Shown: in pieces, positions 6,788 through 13,864 of the stretch | How the letters are laid out: every line of letters begins with the position of its first letter | How positions within the stretch are numbered: the first letter of the stretch is position 1 | DNA from: an uncultured Desulfobacterales bacterium | Lineage (GTDB): Bacteria; Desulfobacterota; Desulfobacteria; Desulfobacterales; G020354645 | Direction: 5' to 3' | Length of the DNA: 16,984 bases | NCBI GenBank assembly: GCA_947259865.1 | Contig: CAMYNZ010000034.1 | Location: 1-16,984, forward strand | Translations under genes and position numbers: made by a program | Notes under the pieces: generated by a model | The model's input: the letters and a program-made list of their open reading frames with translations, nothing else | Database searches by the model: none | What the model was told of the DNA's origin: nothing

Positions 6788-8848
6788 ATGGACGATAATA
6801 TGGCGATGGTGATATTTCAGCCTTCCGGCCGGAGAGGAGAAGTTCCTAAAGGCGTCACGATAATTGAAGCTTCCCGGTTACTGGGAGTGGACATTGAAGC
6901 CCTTTGCGGAGAGAAAAAGGTTTGCGGAAAGTGTGTTGTTCGCATCGAGGAGGGGCATTTTGAAAAATTCGGCATTGAATCAAGTATGTCCCATGTGAGC
7001 CCCTGGCAGGAGGAAGAGGACAAGTTCATAACACCCGATCGCAGAGAAAAGGGGTTTCGGCTTGGTTGTACCGCCACCGTGGACGACGATATTCTGGTGT
7101 TTGTACCGGAGGAATCCAGGGCCGGCAAACAGGTGGTCAGCAAAGCCGCCCGGGATATCCATATTGTTCACAACCCGGCGGTAAAAATTTATTATGTGGA
7201 GGTCGACGCGCCTACCTTCCACGAACCCACAGCGGATTTTGAACGGGTTTGCAGGGGACTGGAAAGAGATCATGGCCTCAAGGACCTGACCGCTGACATA
7301 TACACACTGCGGCAATTGCCCACGGCCCTGCGCGACGGCAGATGGTGTGTGACGGTGAGTGTCTGGAACGATAAAGAAGTTGTTCGGTTCCGGCCCGGCA
7401 AGGTCGAACACGCCTATGGCCTGGCTATAGATGTGGGCACGACCACCGTGGCCGCTTATTTCTGCGATCTTACCACCATGGAAGTTGTCGACACGGTTTC
7501 CATGATGAACCCCCAGTGCAAATACGGCGAAGACGTAATGGCCCGCATCACCTATCATATGACCACACCGGATGGGCTGGAACGCATGAGCGATGACATT
7601 ATTGAAGGGCTTAACTCCCTGATCGATAAGGCCATCGAGAACACCTATCCGCCCAAGAAAAAGAAAAAAAAGAAAAAAGGTGAAGAAGGGCCCGCTGAAT
7701 ACATTGAGGTTCCGGAGGAGGGCAAAACCTATCTTCGTCTCGCGCGGGAGGACATCGAAGATATTACCCTGGGCGGCAACACCGCCATGCATCATATTTT
7801 GCTCAAACTCAATCCCGAATTTGTGGGTCTGGCGCCCTTCCCGCCCGTGATCCACCACAGTCTGGACATCAAAGCCCGGGATCTGGGGATCAATATCAAC
7901 CCTGCCTCCTACATTTTTGTCCTGCCCATAGAAGCCGGTTTTGTCGGTGCCGACAACGTCGGTGTTCTGATAGCCGAAGAGCCCTACAAAAAGGAGGAGA
8001 ATTCTCTAATTATCGATATCGGCACCAATGGCGAGCTGGTTCTCGGCAACCGCCACAAGTTAATATCCTCGTCGTGCGCCACGGGTCCGGCGCTGGAAGG
8101 CGCTCAGATTGCATTCGGTATGCGAGCGGCACCCGGCGCCATAGAACGAATTGTAATAGACCCGGAAACCAAAGAGGTCGACTACAAGGTTATCGGCCGG
8201 GAGGCCTGGCGCAAGTACTCCGAACCAAAGGATATGAAAGCCAAGGGTATCTGTGGATCCGGAATTTTAGATCTGCTGGCCGAATTGTACCGCGCCGGTA
8301 TTGTGATGAAAAGTGGTGCCTTCAATAAGAAAGCGCTGCAGGATCACCCGCGGTTCCGGATCAACCCGGATAACAAACAACCGGAATTTGTTCTGGCATG
8401 GGCGGAGGAATCCAGTATCGACAAAGATATCGTGGTGACCCAGAAGGATGTTCGGCAAATCCAGTTGGCCAAGGGCGCACTTTATGCCGGCTGCAAACTC
8501 ATGGTAAAGCGTATGGGCCTGGATAAGGTGGACACGGTCAAAATCGCCGGGGCTTTCGGCACCCACGTGGATCGTGAAAAAGCTTTGATCATGGGGCTTT
8601 TCCCGGACTGCGAAATTGAAATGATTCAAGGGGTTGGTAATGCTGCCGGCGACGGTTGCCGGGCGGCACTGTTGAACGTCCAAAAACGGGTGGAATCCAA
8701 CTGGTGTTCACGTAATGTGGAATACATCGAACTAACCGTGGAGGGCAACTTCCAGCAGGAATTTATGGAAGCCATGCAGCTGCCGCACATGACGGATGAG
8801 TTCCCGCATCTTAAAGGCATCGTGCCGGACGACATTTTGAATCAATAA
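6788..8848 (+). CDS. RACo-type reductive activator of corrinoid proteins (2Fe-2S + ASKHA ATPase)
   Basis: A 686-aa protein of the corrinoid activation enzyme family (RACo; DUF4445 at the C-terminus), which uses ATP to drive reduction of inactive Co(II) corrinoid to Co(I). The N-terminal ferredoxin domain has the cluster ligands Cys40, Cys46, Cys49 and Cys94 (spacing CX5CX2C...C). A linker follows, then actin-like phosphate loops IDVGTTTVAA (about 213-222) and IIDIGTNGEL (about 407-416), plus GGNTAMHH and AGAFGTH. ATG 6788 follows GAGGAGG. An oddity is a run of eight lysines at residues 290-297, encoded by an A/G-only tract (7655-7678), between the two ATPase halves; it looks like a charged insertion. 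The gene closes the four-gene methyltransferase unit. Confidence 0.93.
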   Translation: MDDNMAMVIFQPSGRRGEVPKGVTIIEASRLLGVDIEALCGEKKVCGKCVVRIEEGHFEKFGIESSMSHVSPWQEEEDKFITPDRREKGFRLGCTATVDDDILVFVPEESRAGKQVVSKAARDIHIVHNPAVKIYYVEVDAPTFHEPTADFERVCRGLERDHGLKDLTADIYTLRQLPTALRDGRWCVTVSVWNDKEVVRFRPGKVEHAYGLAIDVGTTTVAAYFCDLTTMEVVDTVSMMNPQCKYGEDVMARITYHMTTPDGLERMSDDIIEGLNSLIDKAIENTYPPKKKKKKKKGEEGPAEYIEVPEEGKTYLRLAREDIEDITLGGNTAMHHILLKLNPEFVGLAPFPPVIHHSLDIKARDLGININPASYIFVLPIEAGFVGADNVGVLIAEEPYKKEENSLIIDIGTNGELVLGNRHKLISSSCATGPALEGAQIAFGMRAAPGAIERIVIDPETKEVDYKVIGREAWRKYSEPKDMKAKGICGSGILDLLAELYRAGIVMKSGAFNKKALQDHPRFRINPDNKQPEFVLAWAEESSIDKDIVVTQKDVRQIQLAKGALYAGCKLMVKRMGLDKVDTVKIAGAFGTHVDREKALIMGLFPDCEIEMIQGVGNAAGDGCRAALLNVQKRVESNWCSRNVEYIELTVEGNFQQEFMEAMQLPHMTDEFPHLKGIVPDDILNQ

Positions 8849-8852
8849 AATT

Positions 8853-8928
8853 GGTTCGTGTCCGTGGTTCGCGGTCACTTATTTGAAACCCAAACTTCTG
8901 TGAATATAACGGATCACGGACACCGAAC
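8853..8928. repeat. Inverted repeat in the gap after the RACo gene
   Basis: GTTCGTGTCCGTG (8854-8866) pairs with CACGGACACCGAAC (8915-8928) with one bulged base across a loop of about 48 nt. There is no U-run after it, so it is not a classical terminator. Its wording resembles short dispersed repeats; it could alternatively be an mRNA-stabilising hairpin. Confidence 0.4.
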
Positions 8929-8954
8929 ACCGCCAACATAGATGGCAATATACT

Positions 8955-9359
8955 TTGTTGCAAGGGGAGGCGAAAAATCTGACAGCAAAAAGCAAGCCGT
9001 CTAACGATCAATCTAATGACGTATGTGCAACCGTAGATCCGGGTATTTGTGGTTTTCCGTGCCTCATAACCGCACGGAAACTGGATGACCGGACGGTGTC
9101 ACTCAAAATTTCAGGCTCGGATTGCAACCAGATTCAATTGCTGGCCGAACGACTGCGCCCAATATCTATGCCGGAACTTTTTGCGCCGGTAAGTCTAAAT
9201 CCGGTATATATAGCAGCTGAGCGCTCAGGATGTCACACCTCGTGTGTTATACCGGCCGCCGTGCTCAAGGTTGTCGAAGTGGCAATGGAAATGGCGCTGG
9301 CACGGGACGTTCACATTACATTTGAAACGTGCCCCAAGGTCGCCCGAAATCAAACATAA
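8955..9359 (+). CDS. Small Cys-rich conserved protein of unknown function
   Basis: The reading frame encodes up to 134 residues with non-random, structured sequence. It has the VDPGICGFPCLITA segment, alternating beta-like stretches (VSLKISGSDC), PVYIAAERSGCHTSC, and a closing helix before DVHITFETCPK. Eight cysteines in such a small protein suggest metal binding or thiol chemistry. I recall similar small proteins beside corrinoid methyltransferase clusters but cannot verify a family name. There is no ATG near the start. TTG 8955 is the first possible codon, but GGGGAGG (8964-8970) points to CTG 8979, so the true N-terminus is uncertain by 8 residues. It lies 106 nt after the RACo gene, so it may be a separate transcript or the operon end. 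Confidence 0.7.
   Translation: MLQGEAKNLTAKSKPSNDQSNDVCATVDPGICGFPCLITARKLDDRTVSLKISGSDCNQIQLLAERLRPISMPELFAPVSLNPVYIAAERSGCHTSCVIPAAVLKVVEVAMEMALARDVHITFETCPKVARNQT
8964..8970 (+). promoter_or_regulatory. Shine-Dalgarno suggesting a CTG start at 8979
   Basis: GGGGAGG sits 8 nt before an in-frame CTG. The alternative TTG codons at 8955 and 8958 have no such site at a proper distance. If used, CTG would be a rare initiation codon. Confidence 0.4.
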
Positions 9360-9722
9360 AAGATCGAAACTATAGGCAATTCAGATATGATTTGCAAAAT
9401 TGCCGGGCACAAATAAGACATTTTTATCTCGTACGCCATCAAATATCCGCGATTTCGGTGCTAAAAGAATCTTGACAGTAATTGTAGGAATTGTGATAGG
9501 TTGATTATGTCTGGCAGGCGATAACTCGGCATCTTGTCATCGAAAAAATTACCCTGATTCCTGACCTGACGGTGTTACTCAATAATTAATTTGAATATAG
9601 GCCAACCGGTGAATTCAAGCACCCGGCTGAGCCGCACGCATTGAAAGGAGGTGATGGGCAGGAACGTTTGTACAGCTGATAGTAGAAACGTCAATTGGAA
9701 TTTTAAAGAAAGGAGACAACCA
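9360..9722 (+). promoter_or_regulatory. Non-coding leader of the selenoprotein operon with candidate promoter
   Basis: These 363 nt hold no gene. A candidate sigma-70 promoter has TTGACA at 9472-9477 and, 17 nt on, GATAGG at 9495-9500 with an extended TGT before it. The -10 is poor, so confidence is modest. If used, the transcript has a leader of about 215 nt. Within it GGTG-AATTCAAG-CACC and CGGC-TGA-GCCG (about 9609-9634) form two adjacent small hairpins. Two Shine-Dalgarno sequences follow: GGAGG at 9647-9651 right before GTG 9651/ATG 9654, and AGGAG at 9711-9715, 7 nt before ATG 9723. Confidence 0.4.
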
Positions 9723-10757
9723 ATGGCCAAACAATTGTTAATCGATGCCTATCGTGGGAAAAAAACGGCAAGTCCCCCGTGGGTCCCTTATGCTGGTGTC
9801 CATTGTGCTTTTTTGATCAATGAACCGGCAGACAAAATGCTCAAGGATCCCGAGCTTTTGGCAAAGGGGGTGGTGAATGCCGCCAAACGGTATAAAGCTG
9901 ATGGCATCCCACTTGTATTTGACCTCTCGGTAGAGGCAAATTCTGTAGGGTGCGAATTGAAATGGTGGGGTGACAACGTCCCATCCGTTACCACCCACCC
10001 CTGTTCCGATAAAAGCCCTGCCGATGCCGGCCTTAAAATTCCCACCAAAGATTCCGGACGCTGGCCGGTTCTTTTCGAAGCGGCGAAAATCGCCAAACCC
10101 CAGCTGGATGATATGGATTGTGTTATGATGGGGCTTTTTTGCGGACCCTTGACGTTGGCCTCCCATCTGGCAGGTGTGCGTATTTTTACCGATGTTTATA
10201 AAAACAGAGACTTCGCCCATGAGGTTCTCAAGTATGCCGGCGAAGTCGGTGCAGCTGCAGCCGGTTTTTATGCCGAAATGGGCGCTGAGATCATCGCCAT
10301 CGTCGATCCCGTGGCCTCCCAGATCAAGTCAGAAACCTTCAAGGAATTTGTAACGCCGACATCTCAGCCGGCCATCAAGGCCATCCATGATGCCGGGTGC
10401 ACCTCGTCATTTTTTATCTGCGGCGATTGCACAAAGGTCCTGGAAGATGTCTGCCAGATCGGCACCCACGGCTTTGCGATCGATGAACAGCTTAACATAA
10501 ATTTTGTCCGTGACCTGGCCCGCAAGTACGAGAAAGGCTTTGGCGGTAATCTGAAATTGACATTGGCGCTGAGCCTCGGTCTTTTATCTCCCAGGGAGGA
10601 TGCCATTGTCAGCCTGGCTGCCGGTGGCCAACACGGATATACATTCGCTCCCGGCTGAGATATGCCCTACGATGTTCCGGTGGAACATATGGATCAAGCT
10701 ATCGAAGCCAAGGAATGGTATGAACAATACTATGCCAAGTATCCGGAATCTTGGTAA
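9723..10757 (+). CDS. Putative selenocysteine-containing URO-D family corrinoid methyltransferase (TGA 10656-10658 = Sec312)
   Basis: Read conventionally the gene stops at TGA 10656 after 311 residues with FAPG. The same frame continues with DMPYDVPVEHMDQAIEAKEW and ends 32 codons later at TAA 10755. This tail matches the family's C-terminal block G-C-D-x-P-x-x-x-P-x-E, with TGA replacing the Cys codon. The operon paralogue has Cys322 in GCDLWPD, 78 residues after Cys244; here Sec312 lies 79 after Cys233, so the alignment is exact. A GGU-loop hairpin downstream fits a bacterial SECIS. The remaining fold is a URO-D barrel: PPWVPYAGVH, FCGPLTLASHLAG, IAIVDPVASQI, SSFFICGDCTKVL. The usual zinc-ligand His is Phe231. 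ATG 9723 has AGGAG 7 nt upstream; the frame also opens 24 codons earlier. Likely role: transfer of a methyl group to or from a corrinoid with a selenolate/thiolate metal site. Without Sec machinery it would be a truncated protein. Confidence 0.85.
10656..10695 (+). promoter_or_regulatory. Candidate bacterial SECIS element beginning at the UGA codon
   Basis: After UGA (10656-10658) a perfect 7-bp stem ATGTTCC (10672-10678) / GGAACAT (10682-10688) closes a GGU apical triplet (10679-10681); opening the top C-G pair gives a 5-nt loop. Short CC/GG pairing may extend the lower stem. Bacterial SECIS hairpins lie just after UGA and carry GG(U) in the apical loop. The loop here starts 20 nt after UGA, close to the roughly 18 nt I recall for E. 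coli fdhF. Confidence 0.75.
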
Positions 10758-10786
10758 ATTTAATCAACGAAAGGAGGATTCGGATC

Positions 10787-11191
10787 ATGGCAGACAAAAT
10801 AAACATCGACGTACTTACCCTGGACAGCATTCAGTGCGCCGCCTGCGGATACATGATGGAATCCATTGCGGCCCTACCGGGTGACGTTCAGGATATGATC
10901 GAATATACGGAATGGTCGATCAAAAATAAAGACGGGATCGGCAAGTTCCTGGAACTTAAAGGCAAAGTACTCCCAACCATCTGTATTGAGAGAGACCTGG
11001 TATTCGAGAGCATCATTCCTCAATATGAAGAACTCATCGATGAGATGGCCAAACGAGCACCGAACGATGAGATGCGCGAACGCATCCAAGCGCTGCGCGA
11101 TCATGGGTTTGAATTCGATAAGATTCAGGAGAATCTCAAAAAGGCCGGTGCAGGTTTGAGCACACGCTCCGATTCCAAGGTTAAAAAATAA
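10787..11191 (+). CDS. Thioredoxin-like protein with CAAC motif
   Basis: A 134-aa cytoplasmic protein with a thioredoxin-like N-terminus: a beta strand (INIDVLTL), the redox motif Cys17-Ala-Ala-Cys20 at the start of a helix, and later KGKVLPTICIE, matching the strand with the cis-proline that faces the CxxC. The C-terminal third (about 85-134) is a charged helical region unlike classical thioredoxin. ATG 10787 follows AAAGGAGG; the longer frame from 10751 begins inside the Sec gene's stop region and is unlikely. It starts 29 nt after the selenoprotein stop and is followed by a terminator, so the two form a two-gene operon. By inference it reduces, or exchanges disulfide with, the Sec/Cys site of the methyltransferase. 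A methyl-transfer accessory role other than redox cannot be excluded. Confidence 0.75.
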   Translation: MADKINIDVLTLDSIQCAACGYMMESIAALPGDVQDMIEYTEWSIKNKDGIGKFLELKGKVLPTICIERDLVFESIIPQYEELIDEMAKRAPNDEMRERIQALRDHGFEFDKIQENLKKAGAGLSTRSDSKVKK

Positions 11192-11207
11192 TCTTAAACC
11201 TCAAAAG

Positions 11208-11234
11208 ACGGGGTCCTAATCCGGGCCCCGTTTT
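11208..11234 (+). terminator. Rho-independent terminator of the selenoprotein operon
   Basis: ACGGGGTCC (11208-11216) pairs with GGGCCCCGT (11223-11231, one G.U pair) over a 6-nt loop, and the stem runs into TTTT (11231-11234). It lies 16 nt after the stop of the thioredoxin-like gene. Confidence 0.85.
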
Positions 11235-11257
11235 CGCTGACCAGGATTGCGCGTGTT

Positions 11258-11557
11258 TTGGACACCAAGCAAGCCCTTGAGAAATTAAGACAATTTCTAA
11301 TTACTCATGAACTGCCGAAAACCGATGTTGCGTTGTTTGGTGTTCAGTGCCCTTATTGCGGCAAATCGGACCGTATCAGAGAATTAGAACCCCCCGAAGA
11401 TTTGACCGATATAATCGATCCTGAAAAGATAAAGATTTATACCACTCTCTGGAAACAGTTTAACCCATCAAAAACAGTACTGGGAGTCTGTAAATTTTGT
11501 CTCAATCCGGTTAGATTAATTCTTGGAGAGAACCAGGCAAGAACTCTGTATAGTTAA
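11258..11557 (+). CDS. Small zinc-ribbon-like protein, function unknown
   Basis: A 99-residue frame with two CxxC knuckles, Cys31-Pro-Tyr-Cys34 and Cys78-Lys-Phe-Cys81, spaced as in a zinc ribbon with a long helical insertion (EPPEDLTDIIDPEKIKIYTT). I do not recognise a named family. The N-terminus is uncertain: TTG 11258 is the first start in frame and has only a weak AGG 12 nt before it. The coding character of the frame is good, and the upstream terminator and 45-nt gap to the next gene suggest it begins a new transcript. By context it could be a metal- or redox-handling accessory, which is only inference. Confidence 0.6.
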   Translation: MDTKQALEKLRQFLITHELPKTDVALFGVQCPYCGKSDRIRELEPPEDLTDIIDPEKIKIYTTLWKQFNPSKTVLGVCKFCLNPVRLILGENQARTLYS

Positions 11558-11602
11558 AGTACAAAAATCATTCAATTTATCTATAATCAAGGAGAACAAA
11601 GC

Positions 11603-11848
11603 GTGAAAGTCGAAGTATTGGGACCCGGGTGCCAACGATGTGATCAATTATACGAAAATACAGTGTCTGCCGCATCAGAGTTTGATCCTTCGGCGGGTAT
11701 AGAAGTCACCAAGGTCGCGGACATTCATTATTTTGCCAAAGTAGGCGTCTTTATGACGCCCGGGCTGGTGATTGATGGAGAGGTTATTTCGACCGGGAAA
11801 GTGCTTACCCCTGATGAAATTAAGAAAAAGATCGAGGAGAAACTTTAA
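11603..11848 (+). CDS. Small thioredoxin-like redox protein, CQRC motif
   Basis: An 81-aa single-domain protein of the small archaeal/bacterial thioredoxin-like type ("redox-active disulfide protein 2"). Features are VEVLGPGC10QRC13 at the end of the first strand, then a helix, the cis-Pro strand FMTPGLVIDGEVISTGKV and a closing helix. GTG 11603 is preceded by AAGGAG with 8 nt spacing. The next gene, a G3E GTPase, starts only 3 nt after its stop, so the two are co-transcribed and probably co-translated. A second copy of the type is at 15533-15781. It is a probable electron donor for thiol-dependent enzymes of this locus; the reductant may be the flavoprotein at 12953-13864 (inference). Confidence 0.9.
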   Translation: MKVEVLGPGCQRCDQLYENTVSAASEFDPSAGIEVTKVADIHYFAKVGVFMTPGLVIDGEVISTGKVLTPDEIKKKIEEKL

Positions 11849-11851
11849 CAC

Positions 11852-12898
11852 ATGTCCGATGTTACCCGAGTTTATCTCATTACCGGATTTTTGGGCAGCG
11901 GCAAGACGACCTTTTTAAACCGGATCATCAATCGGTTTCCCCGGGACAAAAAGCTTACCCTGCTTGTGAATGAATTTGGTGAAATCGGCGTGGACGGCAC
12001 GCTTGTTGAGGGCGAAGATATCGATATGATGGAAATCAGCAAGGGTTCGATCTTCTGTGTGTGTGTTAAAACTGATTTTATCAAAGGTCTTTACGAATTG
12101 AATTCGAAAGTACAGCCCGATGTTTTGCTCATTGAATCCACCGGTGTCGCCAATCCATCTGATTTGAAAAAGGATTTAGCGTTACCGATATTTGGCAACC
12201 GCTTTCAGTTTGCGGAACAATTTTGTATGATCGACGCCGCTCATTTTCTGGATGCGTATGGTGCTTTTGCTTCCATCGAAAAACAAATTGCCTCTTCCAG
12301 CATTTTTATCATCAATAAAACAGATCTCGCCTCAGCCGAAAAAATTGAAGAGATCAAGGGAGTGGTGCTTCAGTTCCACCCGGAGCCGGAGTTTTTTGAA
12401 ACCACCTATGCTGAGATCCCGCTGGCTAAATTTTTCGATCTCGAGCCGGAAGACCGCCAAGAATCACGCCGGACTATCCCGGAAACCGACAAAATCCGGC
12501 GACCGATTCTTTCCGAACAAGAACTGGATAAATTTCTGGATGATTTGCTGGACAGCCCCGACCTCGAAATAACCCCGCCCGATACACTGGTTTCCATTGC
12601 ATATGAATGGCAGGGAGACAGCCTGGACCAAATTAAGGATATGGCTGAAAATCTACCCCCATCCGTCATCCGCGCCAAAGGGTTTTTAGACGAAAAAGGC
12701 CGTATTCATCTTTTTAATTACGTCATGGGCGATTGGACGATCGAAGCATCGGATCTTCCCAAAGATCGTATCAAACACAAAAATATCGTCGTTTTTATTG
12801 GACCGCCGGAGTCCATGGAGGGTATTGCGGAAGCTGCCAGGACCGGAAAATGGTCCAACCGGGGTATGTATCAGCCGTACACGCAACCTTCGGAATGA
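11852..12898 (+). CDS. G3E family GTPase (CobW/UreG/HypB-type), CVC variant
   Basis: A 348-aa P-loop GTPase with Walker A GFLGSGKTT (12-20), a Walker-B-like segment LLIESTGVANP and the specificity motif NKTD, followed by a CobW C-terminal domain ending near YQPYTQPSE. The family's metal-binding GCxCC motif is altered to Ile-Phe-Cys69-Val-Cys71, so only two cysteines remain. G3E proteins are metallochaperones or cofactor-insertion GTPases for Co, Zn or Ni. Here it sits between a thioredoxin-like protein and a thioredoxin-reductase-like enzyme in a corrinoid locus, so it may serve cobalamin loading or metal delivery to the methyltransferases (inference). It starts at ATG 11852, 3 nt after the upstream stop. 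Confidence 0.88.
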   Translation: MSDVTRVYLITGFLGSGKTTFLNRIINRFPRDKKLTLLVNEFGEIGVDGTLVEGEDIDMMEISKGSIFCVCVKTDFIKGLYELNSKVQPDVLLIESTGVANPSDLKKDLALPIFGNRFQFAEQFCMIDAAHFLDAYGAFASIEKQIASSSIFIINKTDLASAEKIEEIKGVVLQFHPEPEFFETTYAEIPLAKFFDLEPEDRQESRRTIPETDKIRRPILSEQELDKFLDDLLDSPDLEITPPDTLVSIAYEWQGDSLDQIKDMAENLPPSVIRAKGFLDEKGRIHLFNYVMGDWTIEASDLPKDRIKHKNIVVFIGPPESMEGIAEAARTGKWSNRGMYQPYTQPSE

Positions 12899-12952
12899 TA
12901 CAAGCCGATCATTATAACCAAATCATTATATTAAAACGAACGGGATGAAAAG

Positions 12953-13864
12953 ATGCCTGAAAACCAATATGATTTAATGATTATCGGTACTGGTCCGGCA
13001 GGAATAACTGCGGCGTTATATGGCCAGCGAATGGGATTAAATACGGTCGTTTTGGGTGACATCCCGGGTGGAAGTGTTTATATGATCGAAAACATTATGA
13101 ATTATCCCGGATTCATTGGCGGCGTACCAGGGGCTCAATTTGGAACAATGGCCTTTCAGCAGGCTCAATCGGAAGGCGCCAATTTTACCTTATCCCGCCT
13201 CGAAAGCTTGGGAAGCAGCGATGGTTTATTTAAGGGGATTGATACCAACAAACAGGAGTACCTGGCCTCGGCTGCCATAGTGGCCACCGGACGGGTACCC
13301 AAGAGATTAGCCGTACCCAATGCTCACGTGAAAGGCGTGCACTTTTGCTCAATCTGCGACGGTCCTTTATATCGTGGAAAAAATGCGATTCTGGCGGTGG
13401 TTGGCAGTGAGAATACTGCCGCACAGCATGCGATTTCACTTTCTCGCATCGCAGATAAGATTATGTTAATATGCCGTAACGATTCACTGCAATTGGATGC
13501 CGTCCATATTAATCAGGTTGCAAAGCAGCCTAATATTGATGTACATCTCAATACCGAGGTGACCGCTTATAAGGGACTGGATCTTATAGACGGTATTGTA
13601 ATCAAAACCAAAGGAGCCGAAGAAAGAGAAGTTACCGTTGACGGATTGTTTCTGGCGATCGGGTGGCGACCGAATATAAAAAAACTTGATATTCAATTGG
13701 AAAAAACTCCTGAAGGATATCTCAAAACCAATGCACAACTGATGACCTCTTTTCCCGGTCTTTTTGCAGCCGGCGATGTTCGCGACACGGATATGTGGCA
13801 GGTTCTGACGGCCTGTGCAGATGGTGCCCGGGCTGCGAAATATGCCTCAGAATTTTTGGAATGA
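12953..13864 (+). CDS. Thioredoxin reductase-like flavoprotein with CSIC and degenerate NAD(P)H site
   Basis: A 303-aa flavin disulfide reductase with FAD motif GTGPAG (12-17), NYPGF, redox pair Cys132-Ser-Ile-Cys135 in FCSICDGPLYRG, and C-terminal FAD motif AAGDVRD (272-278). The length is normal for bacterial TrxR. The NADPH domain is unusual: the expected GGG(N/D)SA is GSENTA (151-156) and the HRRxxxR phosphate-binding motif is replaced by ICRNDS (173-178). It may therefore use NADH, ferredoxin or another donor instead of NADPH. Reported ferredoxin-type or non-NADPH TrxR relatives show similar loss of this site (family knowledge). By position it is the probable reductase of the thioredoxin-like proteins around it. 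ATG 12953 has only a weak upstream GGGATGAAAAG. Confidence 0.9.
   Translation: MPENQYDLMIIGTGPAGITAALYGQRMGLNTVVLGDIPGGSVYMIENIMNYPGFIGGVPGAQFGTMAFQQAQSEGANFTLSRLESLGSSDGLFKGIDTNKQEYLASAAIVATGRVPKRLAVPNAHVKGVHFCSICDGPLYRGKNAILAVVGSENTAAQHAISLSRIADKIMLICRNDSLQLDAVHINQVAKQPNIDVHLNTEVTAYKGLDLIDGIVIKTKGAEEREVTVDGLFLAIGWRPNIKKLDIQLEKTPEGYLKTNAQLMTSFPGLFAAGDVRDTDMWQVLTACADGARAAKYASEFLE

Noticed and set aside
9480..9722. Cobalamin riboswitch in the selenoprotein leader
   Set aside because: A stretch near 9609 (GGTGAATTC then GGCTGAGCCGC) faintly recalls the B12 box, but the ACTGT and CCAGGA-type core elements are missing. A covariance search would decide; by eye it fails.
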